Origin: Ignavibacteriales bacterium | GTDB taxonomy: Bacteria; Bacteroidota; Ignavibacteria; UBA10030 | Direction: 5' to 3' | DNA length: 33,087 nt | Assembly (NCBI GenBank): GCA_026390585.1 | Contig: JAPLFP010000184.1 | Coordinates: 1-33,087 of the forward strand | Shown: positions 1 to 9,033 of the stretch, piece by piece | How the letters are laid out: each line of letters opens with the position of its first letter | How positions within the stretch are numbered: the first letter of the stretch is position 1 | The notes under the pieces: model-generated | Seen by the model: only the letters and a program-made list of their open reading frames with translations | Told to the model about the DNA's origin: nothing | The model's database searches: none | Program-made: the position numbers and the translations under genes

Positions 1-138
1 AATTGGTAATGAAGCTTCTGCGACTTGGCGCAAGTGTCGTCTCGTCGTCTTCATCGAAAGAACCGTGACACAGATCTTCAGCCGATTGTACTGCGTTTCA
101 TTGCCACCACTGTCTCTTTCTTCAAGGAGGTTCCTATC

Positions 139-2454
139 ATGGGCAAAATGATCCGACCCCTCATCCTGTGCCTGGTCTTTATCCCGGCCGCACTCTTTGC
201 CAGCGATCCCACATATTACTTCAAGAAAGCAACCTGGCACGAAACCATCCGATGGTCTCGGGAAGCCCTGTTGAACCAGCGAGGCAGCGATCTCGAATTC
301 CGCCAAAACATTCTTGGTCCATGGTATGCGATTGGTCCCTTCAAAGCCAGTGGGGCGATCGCTTTCTTTGAGGCCTTTGAACCGGAACGCGAAATCGATC
401 TTTCGAAATCGTATCGCGGTCTCAAATGGCAGAAGAAAACCGACTGGTCAGATGGAAGAGTGATCGATCTCGGAAATGAGTCCAAATCTGCCACGTACAT
501 GATGAGAATAATCACCGTCCCGAACGATACCATCCTCCCGGCGTCTCTGGGGAGTGACGACGGGATCAAAGTCTGGGTCAATGGCACAGAGATATTCAGA
601 AACGATGTGTCGCGTGGTTGTGAGCCTGACCAGGAGAAGATTGATCTTGTCCTCAAGAAGGGAGAGAACTGGTTCCTCATGAAGGTCAATAACGGTGACG
701 GTGCGTACGCGTTCTATTTCCGTCTCGAAGATGCGGGAACCAACTCCATTTGGAGACTTCTGAAGCGCGATTTCACAGACAAGAAGAGTATCCAGGAGAT
801 GGAATGGGAAGTCGAAGATAGCATCTGGGTCGATGACTGGAAGGCTGGCGATCTCGCCGAGCTGGCCCGGCGATACGTCGCTGCTTCGATGTTTGATACT
901 CCCAAGGAGATGCAGGGGGCAAAGCAAACCGCGGCCAAGGTCAAGTCGACAGATGAGCTCAACGAGGTGCGAGCTGCATATCTTCGTACGCATGAGGTCA
1001 ACGTAACGCCAGTCATCTTGACTCCCAAGTCTTCGCTCCGCCCAAGAATCAACGGGCCTAAGGTTTTTGGAGTCCGACCAGGTAATCCCTTCCTCTTCGC
1101 GATTGCCGCGACAGGGAATCGGCCGATGGAGTTCTCCGCCGAGGGCCTTCCAAGAGGACTAAACCTCGATAGGAACACAGGACAAATAACGGGAACGGTC
1201 AAGGAAAAAGGAATCCACACTGTCACTTTGAAAGCGCAGAACAGTCTGGGATCGACGACAAGACAACTCAAGATCGTCGTTGGTGACCAAATTGCCCTCA
1301 CTCCTGCACTCGGTTGGAACAGCTGGAATTGTTTTGCCAATGCGGTCGACGATGCCAGAGTCCGCTCGGCTGCGGATGCTATGGTGAAAAGCGGTCTGAT
1401 CGATCATGGGTGGAGCTACATCAACATCGACGACTGCTGGGAGATCAAACCCCAAACGGACGATCCAATGCTGAAAGGGGAGCTTCGAAACGAGAAGGGA
1501 ATGATCAACACGAACAAGAAATTCCCCGACATGAAGGCATTGAGCGACTACATTCACTCCAAAGGACTAAAGATGGGGATATACTCGTCGCCCGGTCCAC
1601 TGACCTGCGCTGGGTTCACAGCGAGCTATCAGTATGAAGAACAAGACGCCCGACAGTATGCAGCATGGGGTATAGACTATCTGAAGTATGACTGGTGCTC
1701 TTACGGACGCATCGCTAAGGATCATAGCTTGCCTGAGTTGAAGAAGCCTTACTCCGTGATGCGTGGGGCGCTTGACAAGGTTAACCGAGACATCGTCTAC
1801 AGTCTATGTCAATATGGAATGGGAGATGTGTGGAAATGGGGAGGTGAAGTTGGCGGCAATAGCTGGCGCACGACCGGTGACATCACAGATACATGGGAGA
1901 GCATGACAGACATCGGATTCTCCCAAGCAGGACACGAAGTGTACGCGAAGCCGGGGAACTGGAACGATCCTGACATGCTTGTTGTCGGAAAAGTTGGGTG
2001 GGGACCGCAGCTTCATCCCACAAAGTTGTCGCCGAATGAGCAGTACACGCACATTAGCCTTTGGTGTCTGCTATCATCTCCGCTCCTCATCGGCTGCGAC
2101 ATGACGCAGATGGATGATTTCACTCTGAACCTGCTCACGAATGATGAAGTGCTTGAGGTCAGTCAGGATCCCTTGGGCAAGCAGGCAGGACGGATTTTCA
2201 ATGATGGCGATCTCGAAGTCTGGGCGAAGAACTTGGAGGATGGATCGAAAGCGGTCGGCTTGTTCAATCGGGGGACATGGAAATCCGAAATCAAAGCTCG
2301 CTGGAGCGATCTCGGAATCAGCGGGACACAGTTGGTTCGTGATCTCTGGCGTCAGAAAGATCTTGGCACTTTCAGCGATGAGTTCAAGGTTTCCGTTCCG
2401 CGGCACGGGGTTGTTCTGGTGAAGGTTGCGCGTTCAAAAGGGCAAAGCAACTAA
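139..2454 (+). CDS. Secreted GH27 alpha-galactosidase with N-terminal beta-sandwich and Ig-like domain
   Basis: Predicted to hydrolyse terminal alpha-galactosides outside the cytoplasm. The reading frame is open from position 25, but ATG 139 is chosen because AAGGAGG (124-130) lies 8 nt upstream and the product (771 aa) then begins with a signal peptide (MGKMIRPLILCLVFIPAALFA). Residues about 50-200 form a PA14/carbohydrate-binding-like region (starting WYAIGPF, with GSDDGIKVWVNG). Residues about 305-382 look like a putative Ig (He_PIG) domain (LPRGLNLDRNTGQITGT). The GH27 barrel starts near 387 with LGWNSWNCF. The expected nucleophile is the Asp of YLKYDWC (about D518) and the acid/base is the second Asp of NWNDPDML (about D612), as in human alpha-galactosidase A. 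The GH27 assignment is very secure; the exact substrate is inferred. Confidence 0.95.
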   Translation: MGKMIRPLILCLVFIPAALFASDPTYYFKKATWHETIRWSREALLNQRGSDLEFRQNILGPWYAIGPFKASGAIAFFEAFEPEREIDLSKSYRGLKWQKKTDWSDGRVIDLGNESKSATYMMRIITVPNDTILPASLGSDDGIKVWVNGTEIFRNDVSRGCEPDQEKIDLVLKKGENWFLMKVNNGDGAYAFYFRLEDAGTNSIWRLLKRDFTDKKSIQEMEWEVEDSIWVDDWKAGDLAELARRYVAASMFDTPKEMQGAKQTAAKVKSTDELNEVRAAYLRTHEVNVTPVILTPKSSLRPRINGPKVFGVRPGNPFLFAIAATGNRPMEFSAEGLPRGLNLDRNTGQITGTVKEKGIHTVTLKAQNSLGSTTRQLKIVVGDQIALTPALGWNSWNCFANAVDDARVRSAADAMVKSGLIDHGWSYINIDDCWEIKPQTDDPMLKGELRNEKGMINTNKKFPDMKALSDYIHSKGLKMGIYSSPGPLTCAGFTASYQYEEQDARQYAAWGIDYLKYDWCSYGRIAKDHSLPELKKPYSVMRGALDKVNRDIVYSLCQYGMGDVWKWGGEVGGNSWRTTGDITDTWESMTDIGFSQAGHEVYAKPGNWNDPDMLVVGKVGWGPQLHPTKLSPNEQYTHISLWCLLSSPLLIGCDMTQMDDFTLNLLTNDEVLEVSQDPLGKQAGRIFNDGDLEVWAKNLEDGSKAVGLFNRGTWKSEIKARWSDLGISGTQLVRDLWRQKDLGTFSDEFKVSVPRHGVVLVKVARSKGQSN

Positions 2455-2485
2455 GAATGCTTCTTTGAAGAAACCTCAGTAGTCT

Positions 2486-2514
2486 TTTGGCGACAGGCGG
2501 TCTCATTACTATTG
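2486..2514 (+). promoter_or_regulatory. Possible Bacteroidota-type promoter for the ORF6N gene
   Basis: TTTG (2486-2489), a 17-nt spacer and TACTATTG (2507-2514) resemble -33/-7 elements, with one mismatch to TAnnTTTG. The spacer is shorter than the 19-20 nt seen elsewhere in this window, so confidence is low. Confidence 0.3.
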
Positions 2515-2527
2515 TGCGAGGTTTCTC

Positions 2528-3121
2528 ATGCCCGGAAAGCGTAGAATCAATTCGGTAGCAGCTCGTGTGGACGCGCTCATTCTTCTTGTCAGAGGCGAGC
2601 GCGTTATCATCGATTCAGACCTTGCTTCCATCTACGGTGTCCCCACAAAACGGCTGAATGAACAAGTGAGACGCAACGTACAACGATTCCCGGAGGATTT
2701 TTGTTTCCGGTTGACGCGACGAGAATTTCGTGAGTTCCTCTCTCAAATGATATCTCGATCACCGGAGTCCTCTACTATGCGGTCGCAAATTGCGTCCGCA
2801 TCGAGAAGGAACGTCCGGTTCCTCCCCTACGCATTCACTGAGCATGGCGCAATAATGGCAGCCAATGTCCTTAATAGCCCCCGCGCAGTGAAAATGAGCG
2901 TTTTTGTGGTGCGAGCATTCATCAAGATGCGCCGGGCGCTGACGGCAACCAGAGAAATGACAGAGAAGCTGCAGGAGTTAGAGAACAAACTCACGGAACG
3001 GCTGGATACTCACGAGAGGGGGATTCTTTATCTCCTCGAGGAGATCCGGAAGCTCATGAACCCTCCGTTGTTACCGGAGCCGAAGAAGCGTCCCATTGGA
3101 TTTGGCAGAGATGATACATAG
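2528..3121 (+). CDS. ORF6N-domain (phage antirepressor-like) DNA-binding protein
   Basis: A 197-aa cytoplasmic protein. Residues about 10-65 match the ORF6N domain: VDALILLVRGERVIIDSDLA, then YGVPTKRLNEQVRRN and RFPEDFCFRLTRREF. The domain occurs in phage and prophage antirepressors and in many stand-alone chromosomal genes of the FCB group. Residues about 130-170 are charged and heptad-like (MTEKLQELENKLTERL), suggesting a coiled-coil dimerisation region. A GAGG site lies 7 nt before the ATG. No other phage gene is nearby, so this is either a solitary prophage relic or a domesticated regulator. Its target is unknown. Confidence 0.85.
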   Translation: MPGKRRINSVAARVDALILLVRGERVIIDSDLASIYGVPTKRLNEQVRRNVQRFPEDFCFRLTRREFREFLSQMISRSPESSTMRSQIASASRRNVRFLPYAFTEHGAIMAANVLNSPRAVKMSVFVVRAFIKMRRALTATREMTEKLQELENKLTERLDTHERGILYLLEEIRKLMNPPLLPEPKKRPIGFGRDDT

Positions 3122-3131
3122 TTGCACAGAA

Positions 3132-3146
3132 TGATCTTAGAGATCA
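3132..3146. promoter_or_regulatory. 15-bp palindrome upstream of the M1 peptidase gene
   Basis: TGATCT-TAG-AGATCA is a perfect 6-bp inverted repeat with a 3-nt centre, ending 22 nt before the M1 start codon. It could be an operator or a small hairpin in the leader. No regulator is identified. Confidence 0.35.
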
Positions 3147-3168
3147 CTTATCGCCAAAAGGAGCACTC

Positions 3169-4878
3169 ATGCAAAAGATGCTTTCGATGTTGACACTTGG
3201 AATAATGTTGTCGGCTTCATGGGCGCTTGCCCAGCCAAAGGCTCCCACATTCACGCGCGCCGATACGCTGAGAGGAATGCTTTCGACCGAACGAACCTGC
3301 TATGATCTTACGTACTACCATCTTGATGTGAAGATCAATCCCGCTGACCAGTCGGTTCATGGATCGAATGATATTCATTTCAAAGTTGTGACATTATTCA
3401 ACCGAATGCAGATCGACCTCTTCAAGAACATGGAGATCGAGAAAATCGTTCTTGATGACGGCCCGACCGTACCTTTCACTCGAGAATTCAATGCCGTCTT
3501 CGTCAATCTTCCGAAGACCCTTGACAAGGGCTCTTCGCATCACATCAAGGTTTTCTACGGCGGAATTCCAACAGTGGCGAAGAATCCCCCGTGGGATGGA
3601 GGTCCGACGTGGACAAAGGACTCCTCAGGCAACCCGTGGGTTGTCGTCACGTGTCAGGGGACGGGAGCCAGCCTCTGGTGGCCGAACAAAGACCACCAAG
3701 CCGATGAGCCTGACAGTATGCTCATGAGCATCACTGTGCCGAAGGGCCTCACGGATATTTCGAATGGGCGCCTTCGGTCGACGACTGAGCTTCCAGGCGG
3801 CTGGACTCGCTGCGACTGGTTCATCAGCTATCCGATCAACAACTACTGCGTGACGATCAATGTTGGCAAGTATGCGCATTTCAGCGATACGTACGGAAAG
3901 GACAAACTCACCCTTGACTACTATGTTCTTCCGCAAGACCTCGAACGCGCAAAGAAGACCTTTGGTCAGGTCAAGACAATGATGGAAGCCTTCGAGAAGT
4001 ATTTCGGACCGTATCCGTTCTATCGCGACGGATACAAGTTGGTCGAATGCCCGCACACGGGAATGGAACACCAGAGCGCCGTTGCCTACGGGAATCGTTA
4101 CTTGGGTGGCTATCGGGGGAGAGCCCCTTCAGAAATCGGCTTGAAGTTCGACTTCATCATTATCCACGAAAGCGCGCACGAGTGGTGGGGGAACAGCGTG
4201 ACTGCGAAGGATGTGGCCGACATGTGGATCCATGAAAGCTTCGGAGCATACGCAGAAGCTCTCTATGTGGAGCACGTGTGGGGATACCCGGAAGCGTTGA
4301 GATATATTAACGGGAAGAAACCAAACGTTCGCAACACGGAGCCGATCATCGGAATCTACAACGTCCAGCATGAGGGATCTGGCGACATGTACGACAAAGG
4401 GCAACTCGTTCTGAATACTCTGAGAAGTGTGATGAACAATGACTCGCTCTGGTTCTCCATCGTGAAAGGACTTCAGGAACAATTCCGCTATCAGGCGATC
4501 ACGGCAGAGGATGTTTTCGGTTTTGTGAACCACAAGACGGGCAAAGACTACAACTACTTCTTCAACCAGTACCTGAAGTCAACGAAAATACCCCAGCTGG
4601 ATGTCCGGCTGTCGTTCAAGGCGGATTCAACATACGCTATGTATCGTTGGAATGCAGATGTAGAGGATTTCCGCATGCCGGTAAGAGTGACAACATCTCG
4701 GAACAAGTACGAATTCATCTATCCGACGACGACCTGGCAACGGATGAGCATCGGCAAGATGAAGCCCGAGGAATTCAAGGTTGAAGAGGAGAGATTCTAC
4801 GTCACGCTACGACTTGGTTGGTCGTACATAGACCCGAAACTGCAGATTGAGGGGGGCGGTCGCGGTTCATGGTTTTGA
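3169..4878 (+). CDS. Secreted M1-family zinc metallopeptidase
   Basis: A 569-aa exported aminopeptidase-type gluzincin. An N-terminal signal peptide (MQKMLSMLTLGIMLSASWALA) is followed by an N-terminal beta-domain (about 40-240) and a thermolysin-like catalytic domain. The zinc site is complete: HESAH (H333, H337) and E356 in WIHESFG, which is the HExxH-x18-E spacing. The exopeptidase motif is GMEHQ (298-302), a variant of GAMEN. The transition-state tyrosine is probably Y408 in YDKGQ. The long alpha-helical C-terminal domain of PepN is absent, giving the compact architecture common in environmental bacteria. AAGGAG precedes the ATG. The SET-domain gene starts 15 nt downstream, so co-transcription is likely. 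The peptide substrate is unknown. Confidence 0.93.
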   Translation: MQKMLSMLTLGIMLSASWALAQPKAPTFTRADTLRGMLSTERTCYDLTYYHLDVKINPADQSVHGSNDIHFKVVTLFNRMQIDLFKNMEIEKIVLDDGPTVPFTREFNAVFVNLPKTLDKGSSHHIKVFYGGIPTVAKNPPWDGGPTWTKDSSGNPWVVVTCQGTGASLWWPNKDHQADEPDSMLMSITVPKGLTDISNGRLRSTTELPGGWTRCDWFISYPINNYCVTINVGKYAHFSDTYGKDKLTLDYYVLPQDLERAKKTFGQVKTMMEAFEKYFGPYPFYRDGYKLVECPHTGMEHQSAVAYGNRYLGGYRGRAPSEIGLKFDFIIIHESAHEWWGNSVTAKDVADMWIHESFGAYAEALYVEHVWGYPEALRYINGKKPNVRNTEPIIGIYNVQHEGSGDMYDKGQLVLNTLRSVMNNDSLWFSIVKGLQEQFRYQAITAEDVFGFVNHKTGKDYNYFFNQYLKSTKIPQLDVRLSFKADSTYAMYRWNADVEDFRMPVRVTTSRNKYEFIYPTTTWQRMSIGKMKPEEFKVEEERFYVTLRLGWSYIDPKLQIEGGGRGSWF

Positions 4879-4893
4879 ACAAACGGAGTGTGA

Positions 4894-5445
4894 GTGGATA
4901 TCGGGCAAGTCCAAAGTTCCGCTGAGCGGTCTGTCGATGTAAAAGCCTCCGGCATTGAGGGGTTGGGCATTTTCGCTCTCCGCTCATTCCAAACGGGTGA
5001 GCGAATCAGACGAATCAATGTTATTCGAGAGATTACACCGGAGTCCCCGCTTCGCACTGAGCTCGGGGAAAGGGCGGACCATTGTGACTACCCTGACGGA
5101 AAGGTCGTCCTGATCGGATTTCCCGATCGCCACGTCAACCACAGCTGCGATCCGAACGCATATCAAATGTACGAAGGAGGGGCATCGTTTCTGGTGGCTC
5201 GCCGTGCGATCGCACCCGGTGAAGAGATTACGGTAGACTACAACATTAACATCACTGCTGGGACGGCGTGGCCGTGCAATTGCGGCGCGACGCGATGCAG
5301 GGGGTTGGTTGAAGGCGACTTCTTCCTTCTCCCAAAGGAACGGCAAAGCGAATATCGTCCCCTCCTCGCGGATTGGTTCGTTTGTCGCAACCACGATCGA
5401 ATTGATCTGCTTGATCTTGAACTACGCGCTCCCTTGCGGGGTTGA
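4894..5445 (+). CDS. Stand-alone SET-domain protein with post-SET cysteine cluster
   Basis: A 183-aa protein beginning at a GTG, with a purine-rich CGGAG shortly upstream. It carries the diagnostic SET motifs: GLGIFA (near 24-29), NHSCDPN (82-88) and GEEITVDYN (119-127). A post-SET-like cluster CNC-x4-C (C138, C140, C145) could bind zinc together with C85 of the NHSC motif, as in eukaryotic SET lysine methyltransferases. It is predicted to transfer methyl groups from S-adenosylmethionine to a protein lysine; the bacterial target is unknown. It sits 15 nt after the M1 gene and 59 nt before a small membrane-protein gene, probably in one transcript. The family call is strong; the function is inferred. 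Confidence 0.88.
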   Translation: MDIGQVQSSAERSVDVKASGIEGLGIFALRSFQTGERIRRINVIREITPESPLRTELGERADHCDYPDGKVVLIGFPDRHVNHSCDPNAYQMYEGGASFLVARRAIAPGEEITVDYNINITAGTAWPCNCGATRCRGLVEGDFFLLPKERQSEYRPLLADWFVCRNHDRIDLLDLELRAPLRG

Positions 5446-5504
5446 TTGGAAGTGTGCCCGAGAGCAACCTGACACGATTGTCATTTCGGATTGGAGGATT
5501 GATC

Positions 5505-5978
5505 ATGGATACATGGAAAATTGATAGCAGTCCGGGCAAGCAAGCATTGATTGCCTGGATTATCCTGGTGGTTGGCTTGATCCTGGTAATCGGCTTCCGC
5601 AATTTTGACGGTTCGGGTGTGACGAACAGCCTTGTGGGATTTCTTCTGGGACTGCTGCTCCTGCTCATCGGCTTTGCAGGCCTGCTGATGGGTGGAAAGC
5701 GATCAATTACCGTGGATGCTCAGGCACACCGCATTCTGATCGAAGACGAGAACCGCTTTGGGCAGAAAAAACGCTCCATATCTTTCGATGAAGTCGGCAA
5801 AGTGTATGTCGGTAGGCTGGGGAACAGGGAGGGAGGGAGCATCTCCTATGACGTTGTCCTCAAACTCAAAGTGGGAGATACCGTTTCGCTTTTTCGACCG
5901 GCTTACTTCGAAGGCACCTGGAACAGATCCGTCATGGAACATCGGTGCCGACGCCTTCAGGAATACATTCAACCGTAG
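5505..5978 (+). CDS. Small two-helix membrane protein with PH-like C-terminal domain
   Basis: The frame is open from 5442, but ATG 5505 is preferred because TTGGAGG (5491-5497) lies 7 nt upstream, giving 157 aa. Two hydrophobic segments are visible: about residues 12-29 (IAWIILVVGLILVIGF) and 39-60 (SLVGFLLGLLLLLIGFAGLL). The remaining 95 residues are soluble and beta-rich, ending in a probable helix (MEHRCRRLQEYI). This resembles bacterial membrane-anchored PH/DUF domains, but I do not recognise a named family with certainty. It may be co-transcribed with the SET gene. Function unknown. Confidence 0.8.
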   Translation: MDTWKIDSSPGKQALIAWIILVVGLILVIGFRNFDGSGVTNSLVGFLLGLLLLLIGFAGLLMGGKRSITVDAQAHRILIEDENRFGQKKRSISFDEVGKVYVGRLGNREGGSISYDVVLKLKVGDTVSLFRPAYFEGTWNRSVMEHRCRRLQEYIQP

Positions 5979-6021
5979 GAGAAAACCAAGTCATCCCGTT
6001 CGATCAGACACTCCTAGAAAA

Positions 6022-7314
6022 TCATTCCCAAGGTTTCGCCCCGATCGCTCGCTGCAGTTCATACTTGCTCATCACGTATTTATAGAGAGCCTGGAGATTT
6101 CCAAGTCTCGCAGTCGACTCGGCAGCCTGAGCGTCCAACAAGTCAAGGTTTGTCACCGTCCCGGTCTCGTAACGCGACTGTGCGATCGAGACGGCCTCTT
6201 TGGCTTGCTGCACCTGCAATTCAGAAATCGTAATCTTCGAAACCGCAGCCTGAACATCTGCCGAAGCCTGTTCCACATCGGAGCTGACCTGTCGTTCGAC
6301 GTCACGGCGACGCGCCTGTTCAGCGAGCATCACTGCTTCCGCCTCTTCCTTCTGGTGGTCGGTGCGCCAGCCATTGAAAATCGGCACTTCTGCCTTCACA
6401 CCTGCCACCCAATTTCCACGAAGCGCATCGAGGTTTGGCATCAATCCGTTCTTGAGCCCGTAGACGAGATTAGCCTTGAGCGAAGGTTTGTCGCCCAGTG
6501 TAACGAGGTCGCGTTGAAGTTCAGCAGACTGCTCGGCGTCCTTGGCAAGTCTGATTTCCATCCTCCGTTGCGAAGCCGTCTGGAAGAGTGATTCACCGGG
6601 TATCGTGAGTGCGGTTATTTCAAAGTCACCCCGAATTGGAACTTGGACCCCCGGCGCAAGTCCAAGCAATTGACCAAGCACCACTCGCTGCTTTTGAAGA
6701 CCATTCTCCAGGTCAATTTTCTGACTTTGCGCAGCAGCAACCCTCACCTGTGTTGTTAGCACGTCGAAATTCGTGGCTGTTCCTGCATCGACTCGCCTAT
6801 TCGTTGAGAGCGTATGCTGACGGAGTGCTTCGATTTGCTCGTCCTGGACCCGGATGCTTCTCTCGAGGTAAAGGATGGAATAGAAAACGCGAATCGTCTG
6901 ATAAGCAAGATTGCTCTTCGTCAACTCAACATCATCTCGGCCGGACTGAACGCGTGATTTCGTCACATTGACGGTCGCGTCGGTTCTTCCGAAATCGTAC
7001 ACTGTATAGCGACCAGCGATGTGAGCATCATAGTTATCGGCTGGGTACAGTCTGAATTCTCCAAATCCTGGGAAGGCGAGCTTCGCGATCGGTCCGAGGA
7101 AAACGTAACCGGCCTCGCCTGAGACCTCAGGATATGTCGCACTTGTGCTTTGTCGCACCCGTGCCTCCGATGCACGAACATTGTGGGTCGCCTGATCGAT
7201 TGCAGGATGCCGCTCCAGCACACGCTGAACCGCCTGCCTGACTGTCAGTGTGTCCTGAGCAAATGCGCTGTTCAACATAAGAAATGCCAGGGCAAAGATG
7301 CAGAGGTGTCTCAT
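6022..7314 (-). CDS. TolC-family outer-membrane efflux channel
   Basis: A 430-aa outer-membrane channel component with a signal peptide (MRHLCIFALAFLMLNSAFAQ). The family architecture is seen as two repeated helical halves: one begins TVRQAVQRVLERHPAIDQA, the second lies around ASQRRMEIRLAKDAEQ. The long heptad-rich helices end in SRYETGTVTNLDLLDAQAAE, the typical C-terminal OEP signature. It is the last gene of the minus-strand efflux operon, 91 nt after the pump gene, and should complete a trans-envelope conduit with the EmrA- and EmrB-like proteins. No terminator is obvious in the 43 nt separating it from the convergent gene that ends at 5978. Confidence 0.94.
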   Translation of the reverse strand: MRHLCIFALAFLMLNSAFAQDTLTVRQAVQRVLERHPAIDQATHNVRASEARVRQSTSATYPEVSGEAGYVFLGPIAKLAFPGFGEFRLYPADNYDAHIAGRYTVYDFGRTDATVNVTKSRVQSGRDDVELTKSNLAYQTIRVFYSILYLERSIRVQDEQIEALRQHTLSTNRRVDAGTATNFDVLTTQVRVAAAQSQKIDLENGLQKQRVVLGQLLGLAPGVQVPIRGDFEITALTIPGESLFQTASQRRMEIRLAKDAEQSAELQRDLVTLGDKPSLKANLVYGLKNGLMPNLDALRGNWVAGVKAEVPIFNGWRTDHQKEEAEAVMLAEQARRRDVERQVSSDVEQASADVQAAVSKITISELQVQQAKEAVSIAQSRYETGTVTNLDLLDAQAAESTARLGNLQALYKYVMSKYELQRAIGAKPWE

Positions 7315-7380
7315 TTGAGATCCGCTTTCTCGGTTTGAAGTTTCAATAGAGCAATATCCATCACTCAGTAGTCCGTCATT

Positions 7381-7392
7381 CCCCCGAAGGGG
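7381..7392 (-). other. UUCG-capped hairpin between pump and TolC genes
   Basis: On the minus strand this reads CCCC-TTCG-GGGG, a 4-bp GC stem with a UUCG loop in the 91-nt spacer between the EmrB-like stop and the TolC start. It may stabilise or attenuate the distal message. There is no T-run, so it is not a classical terminator. Confidence 0.35.
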
Positions 7393-7405
7393 TCACGTCG
7401 CAACA

Positions 7406-9031
7406 CTATTCCATTGCAGTGAGTTGTTCTTTTTTCTTTGCTTTCCGCTTATGCGTCCTCAGAAGGAAGACCGGAATCAGGGTAAGGGCCGTAATTCCGC
7501 CCGCGACGAGGAAGTCATCGTTGATAGCCCGCACGAATGCTTGTTGCACGATGTTAGTGGCCACTAACGCATTGGCCCTCATGGCTGATAGTCCGACTGT
7601 TCCCCCGATCGCGTGTTGACTAAAATGCGCCAGGTTGGTCGTCACCTGCTTAAATGCCGGAGAATGCGGATCAACCATCTGTCCGTACATTGCGGTATGA
7701 TAAATGATGCGTCGGGTAAGGAGGGCTCCCATGAGTGCCACGCCAAAGCTGCCGCCGAGTTGGCGGAGGACATTGAAAAGACCCGAGGCCTGTGCGATCT
7801 TGTGACGCGGGATTTCGGACAATGCGAGCGTGGAGAGTGGGGTGAAGACCATCCCCATTGCAAAGCCGCGTATATACAAAGGTAGCATGATCTGGTAATG
7901 TTCAGAGAAGAGAGAGAGCGATGCATTCAAGAACAAGCTCAAAGCAAGCAGGAACAATCCGATGGCCGCCGGTATCTTTGGGTTTACTTTGTCGGACAAG
8001 AAACCGGCCATTGGCGCCGTAAAAGCCTGCAATATTCCGACGGGAAGAAACACGGCTCCGGCTTGCAACGCTGTGTAGCCGAGCGAGTTCTGGAGATACA
8101 GCGGGAGCAGAAACGTGCTGCCGAACATCCCAAGGCCGAAAATAAAGAGGATAGCGTTTGTCACACCGAAGTTGAAGTTTTTCAGCAGCTTCAGCTCGAT
8201 GAGCGGATGTTCTATCGTCAGCTCCGTGAACAGAAATACTACAAGGGCAAAAGCGGATATCAAGAAACAGGAAACAATAAACGACGAGGTCCAGCCCCCC
8301 GTGTTCCAGGAGGCGTTGCCGTCTGAAAGAGCGAGAAGCAGAGAGCCAAGAAAAACCGAGCCGGATATGAACCCGACCAAATCAAAGGACCGGGCCCGTT
8401 CAGTTTTGTACTCACGCTGAATGACCAGCGTCGCAAAAAGCCCGACAATGCCAACAGGCACATTGACATCGAAGATGGCGCCCCAGCTGATATTGTCGAC
8501 CAGGTAGCCTCCGATGAGAGGTCCGAGGGAAACCGAGGCCGCAGCTGCGATGGACCAGAAACCCAGTGCAATGCCGCGTTGCTTAGGGGGAAATTCTCGT
8601 GTGACGATCGCCATCCCAACGGGCATCAAGAACCCGGCGCCAGCAGCCTGAACGACTCGGAATATGATGAGAACATCTTCGTCCCATGCCAATCCGCACA
8701 GAAATGAACCAAGCGTAAAGAGAAACAGCGCGCCGAAATACGTTCGCTTGTAACCAAGATGATCCGCCACCCAGCCGGATGTCGGTAGCATCACCGCAAA
8801 GACCAGGAGATATGCTGTCAAAACCCATTCGGCTTTCTCAACGTCAACGCCAAAGGTCGCCATGATCTTCGGAAGGGCGACATTGACGATTGTGGCGTCG
8901 AGAACGGCCATGAACGTCCCAATCATCACGTTCAACAGTACCCACCAACGATAGGAACTGTGCTCATGATGCAGGGACGGAAGACGTTGAATAAACGAAC
9001 TCTTGATGTTGTGAGTCGAGAACAGCGCCAT
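7406..9031 (-). CDS. emrB: DHA2-family (EmrB/QacA) MFS multidrug exporter
   Basis: A 541-aa inner-membrane drug:proton antiporter predicted to have 14 transmembrane helices. The first helix carries the DHA2 signature FMAVLDATIVNVALPKI. Motif A follows (WVADHLGYKRTY), and the helix-5 motif C region is ALGFWSIAAAASVSLGPLIGG. A soluble His-rich stretch before helix 1 (LPSLHHEHSSYRW) and a Lys-rich tail (HKRKAKKKEQ) are visible. It starts 2 nt after the stop of the HlyD-like gene, so translation is probably coupled. It should work with that adaptor and the downstream TolC as a tripartite pump. The substrate cannot be read from sequence. Confidence 0.95.
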   Translation of the reverse strand: MALFSTHNIKSSFIQRLPSLHHEHSSYRWWVLLNVMIGTFMAVLDATIVNVALPKIMATFGVDVEKAEWVLTAYLLVFAVMLPTSGWVADHLGYKRTYFGALFLFTLGSFLCGLAWDEDVLIIFRVVQAAGAGFLMPVGMAIVTREFPPKQRGIALGFWSIAAAASVSLGPLIGGYLVDNISWGAIFDVNVPVGIVGLFATLVIQREYKTERARSFDLVGFISGSVFLGSLLLALSDGNASWNTGGWTSSFIVSCFLISAFALVVFLFTELTIEHPLIELKLLKNFNFGVTNAILFIFGLGMFGSTFLLPLYLQNSLGYTALQAGAVFLPVGILQAFTAPMAGFLSDKVNPKIPAAIGLFLLALSLFLNASLSLFSEHYQIMLPLYIRGFAMGMVFTPLSTLALSEIPRHKIAQASGLFNVLRQLGGSFGVALMGALLTRRIIYHTAMYGQMVDPHSPAFKQVTTNLAHFSQHAIGGTVGLSAMRANALVATNIVQQAFVRAINDDFLVAGGITALTLIPVFLLRTHKRKAKKKEQLTAME

Positions 9032-9033
9032 CG

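Noticed and set aside
25-138. Upstream extension of the GH27 gene to an earlier start
   Set aside because: The extra 38 residues are basic and unlike a leader, while ATG 139 has AAGGAGG and a signal peptide.
714-1340. 208-codon open frame on the minus strand
   Set aside because: Antisense to the GH27 gene, which has full family motifs in this stretch.
5758-6591. 277-codon open frame on the plus strand
   Set aside because: It overlaps the membrane-protein gene and runs antisense to the well-supported TolC gene; the residues are Arg/Ser/Phe-rich with no recognisable motif.
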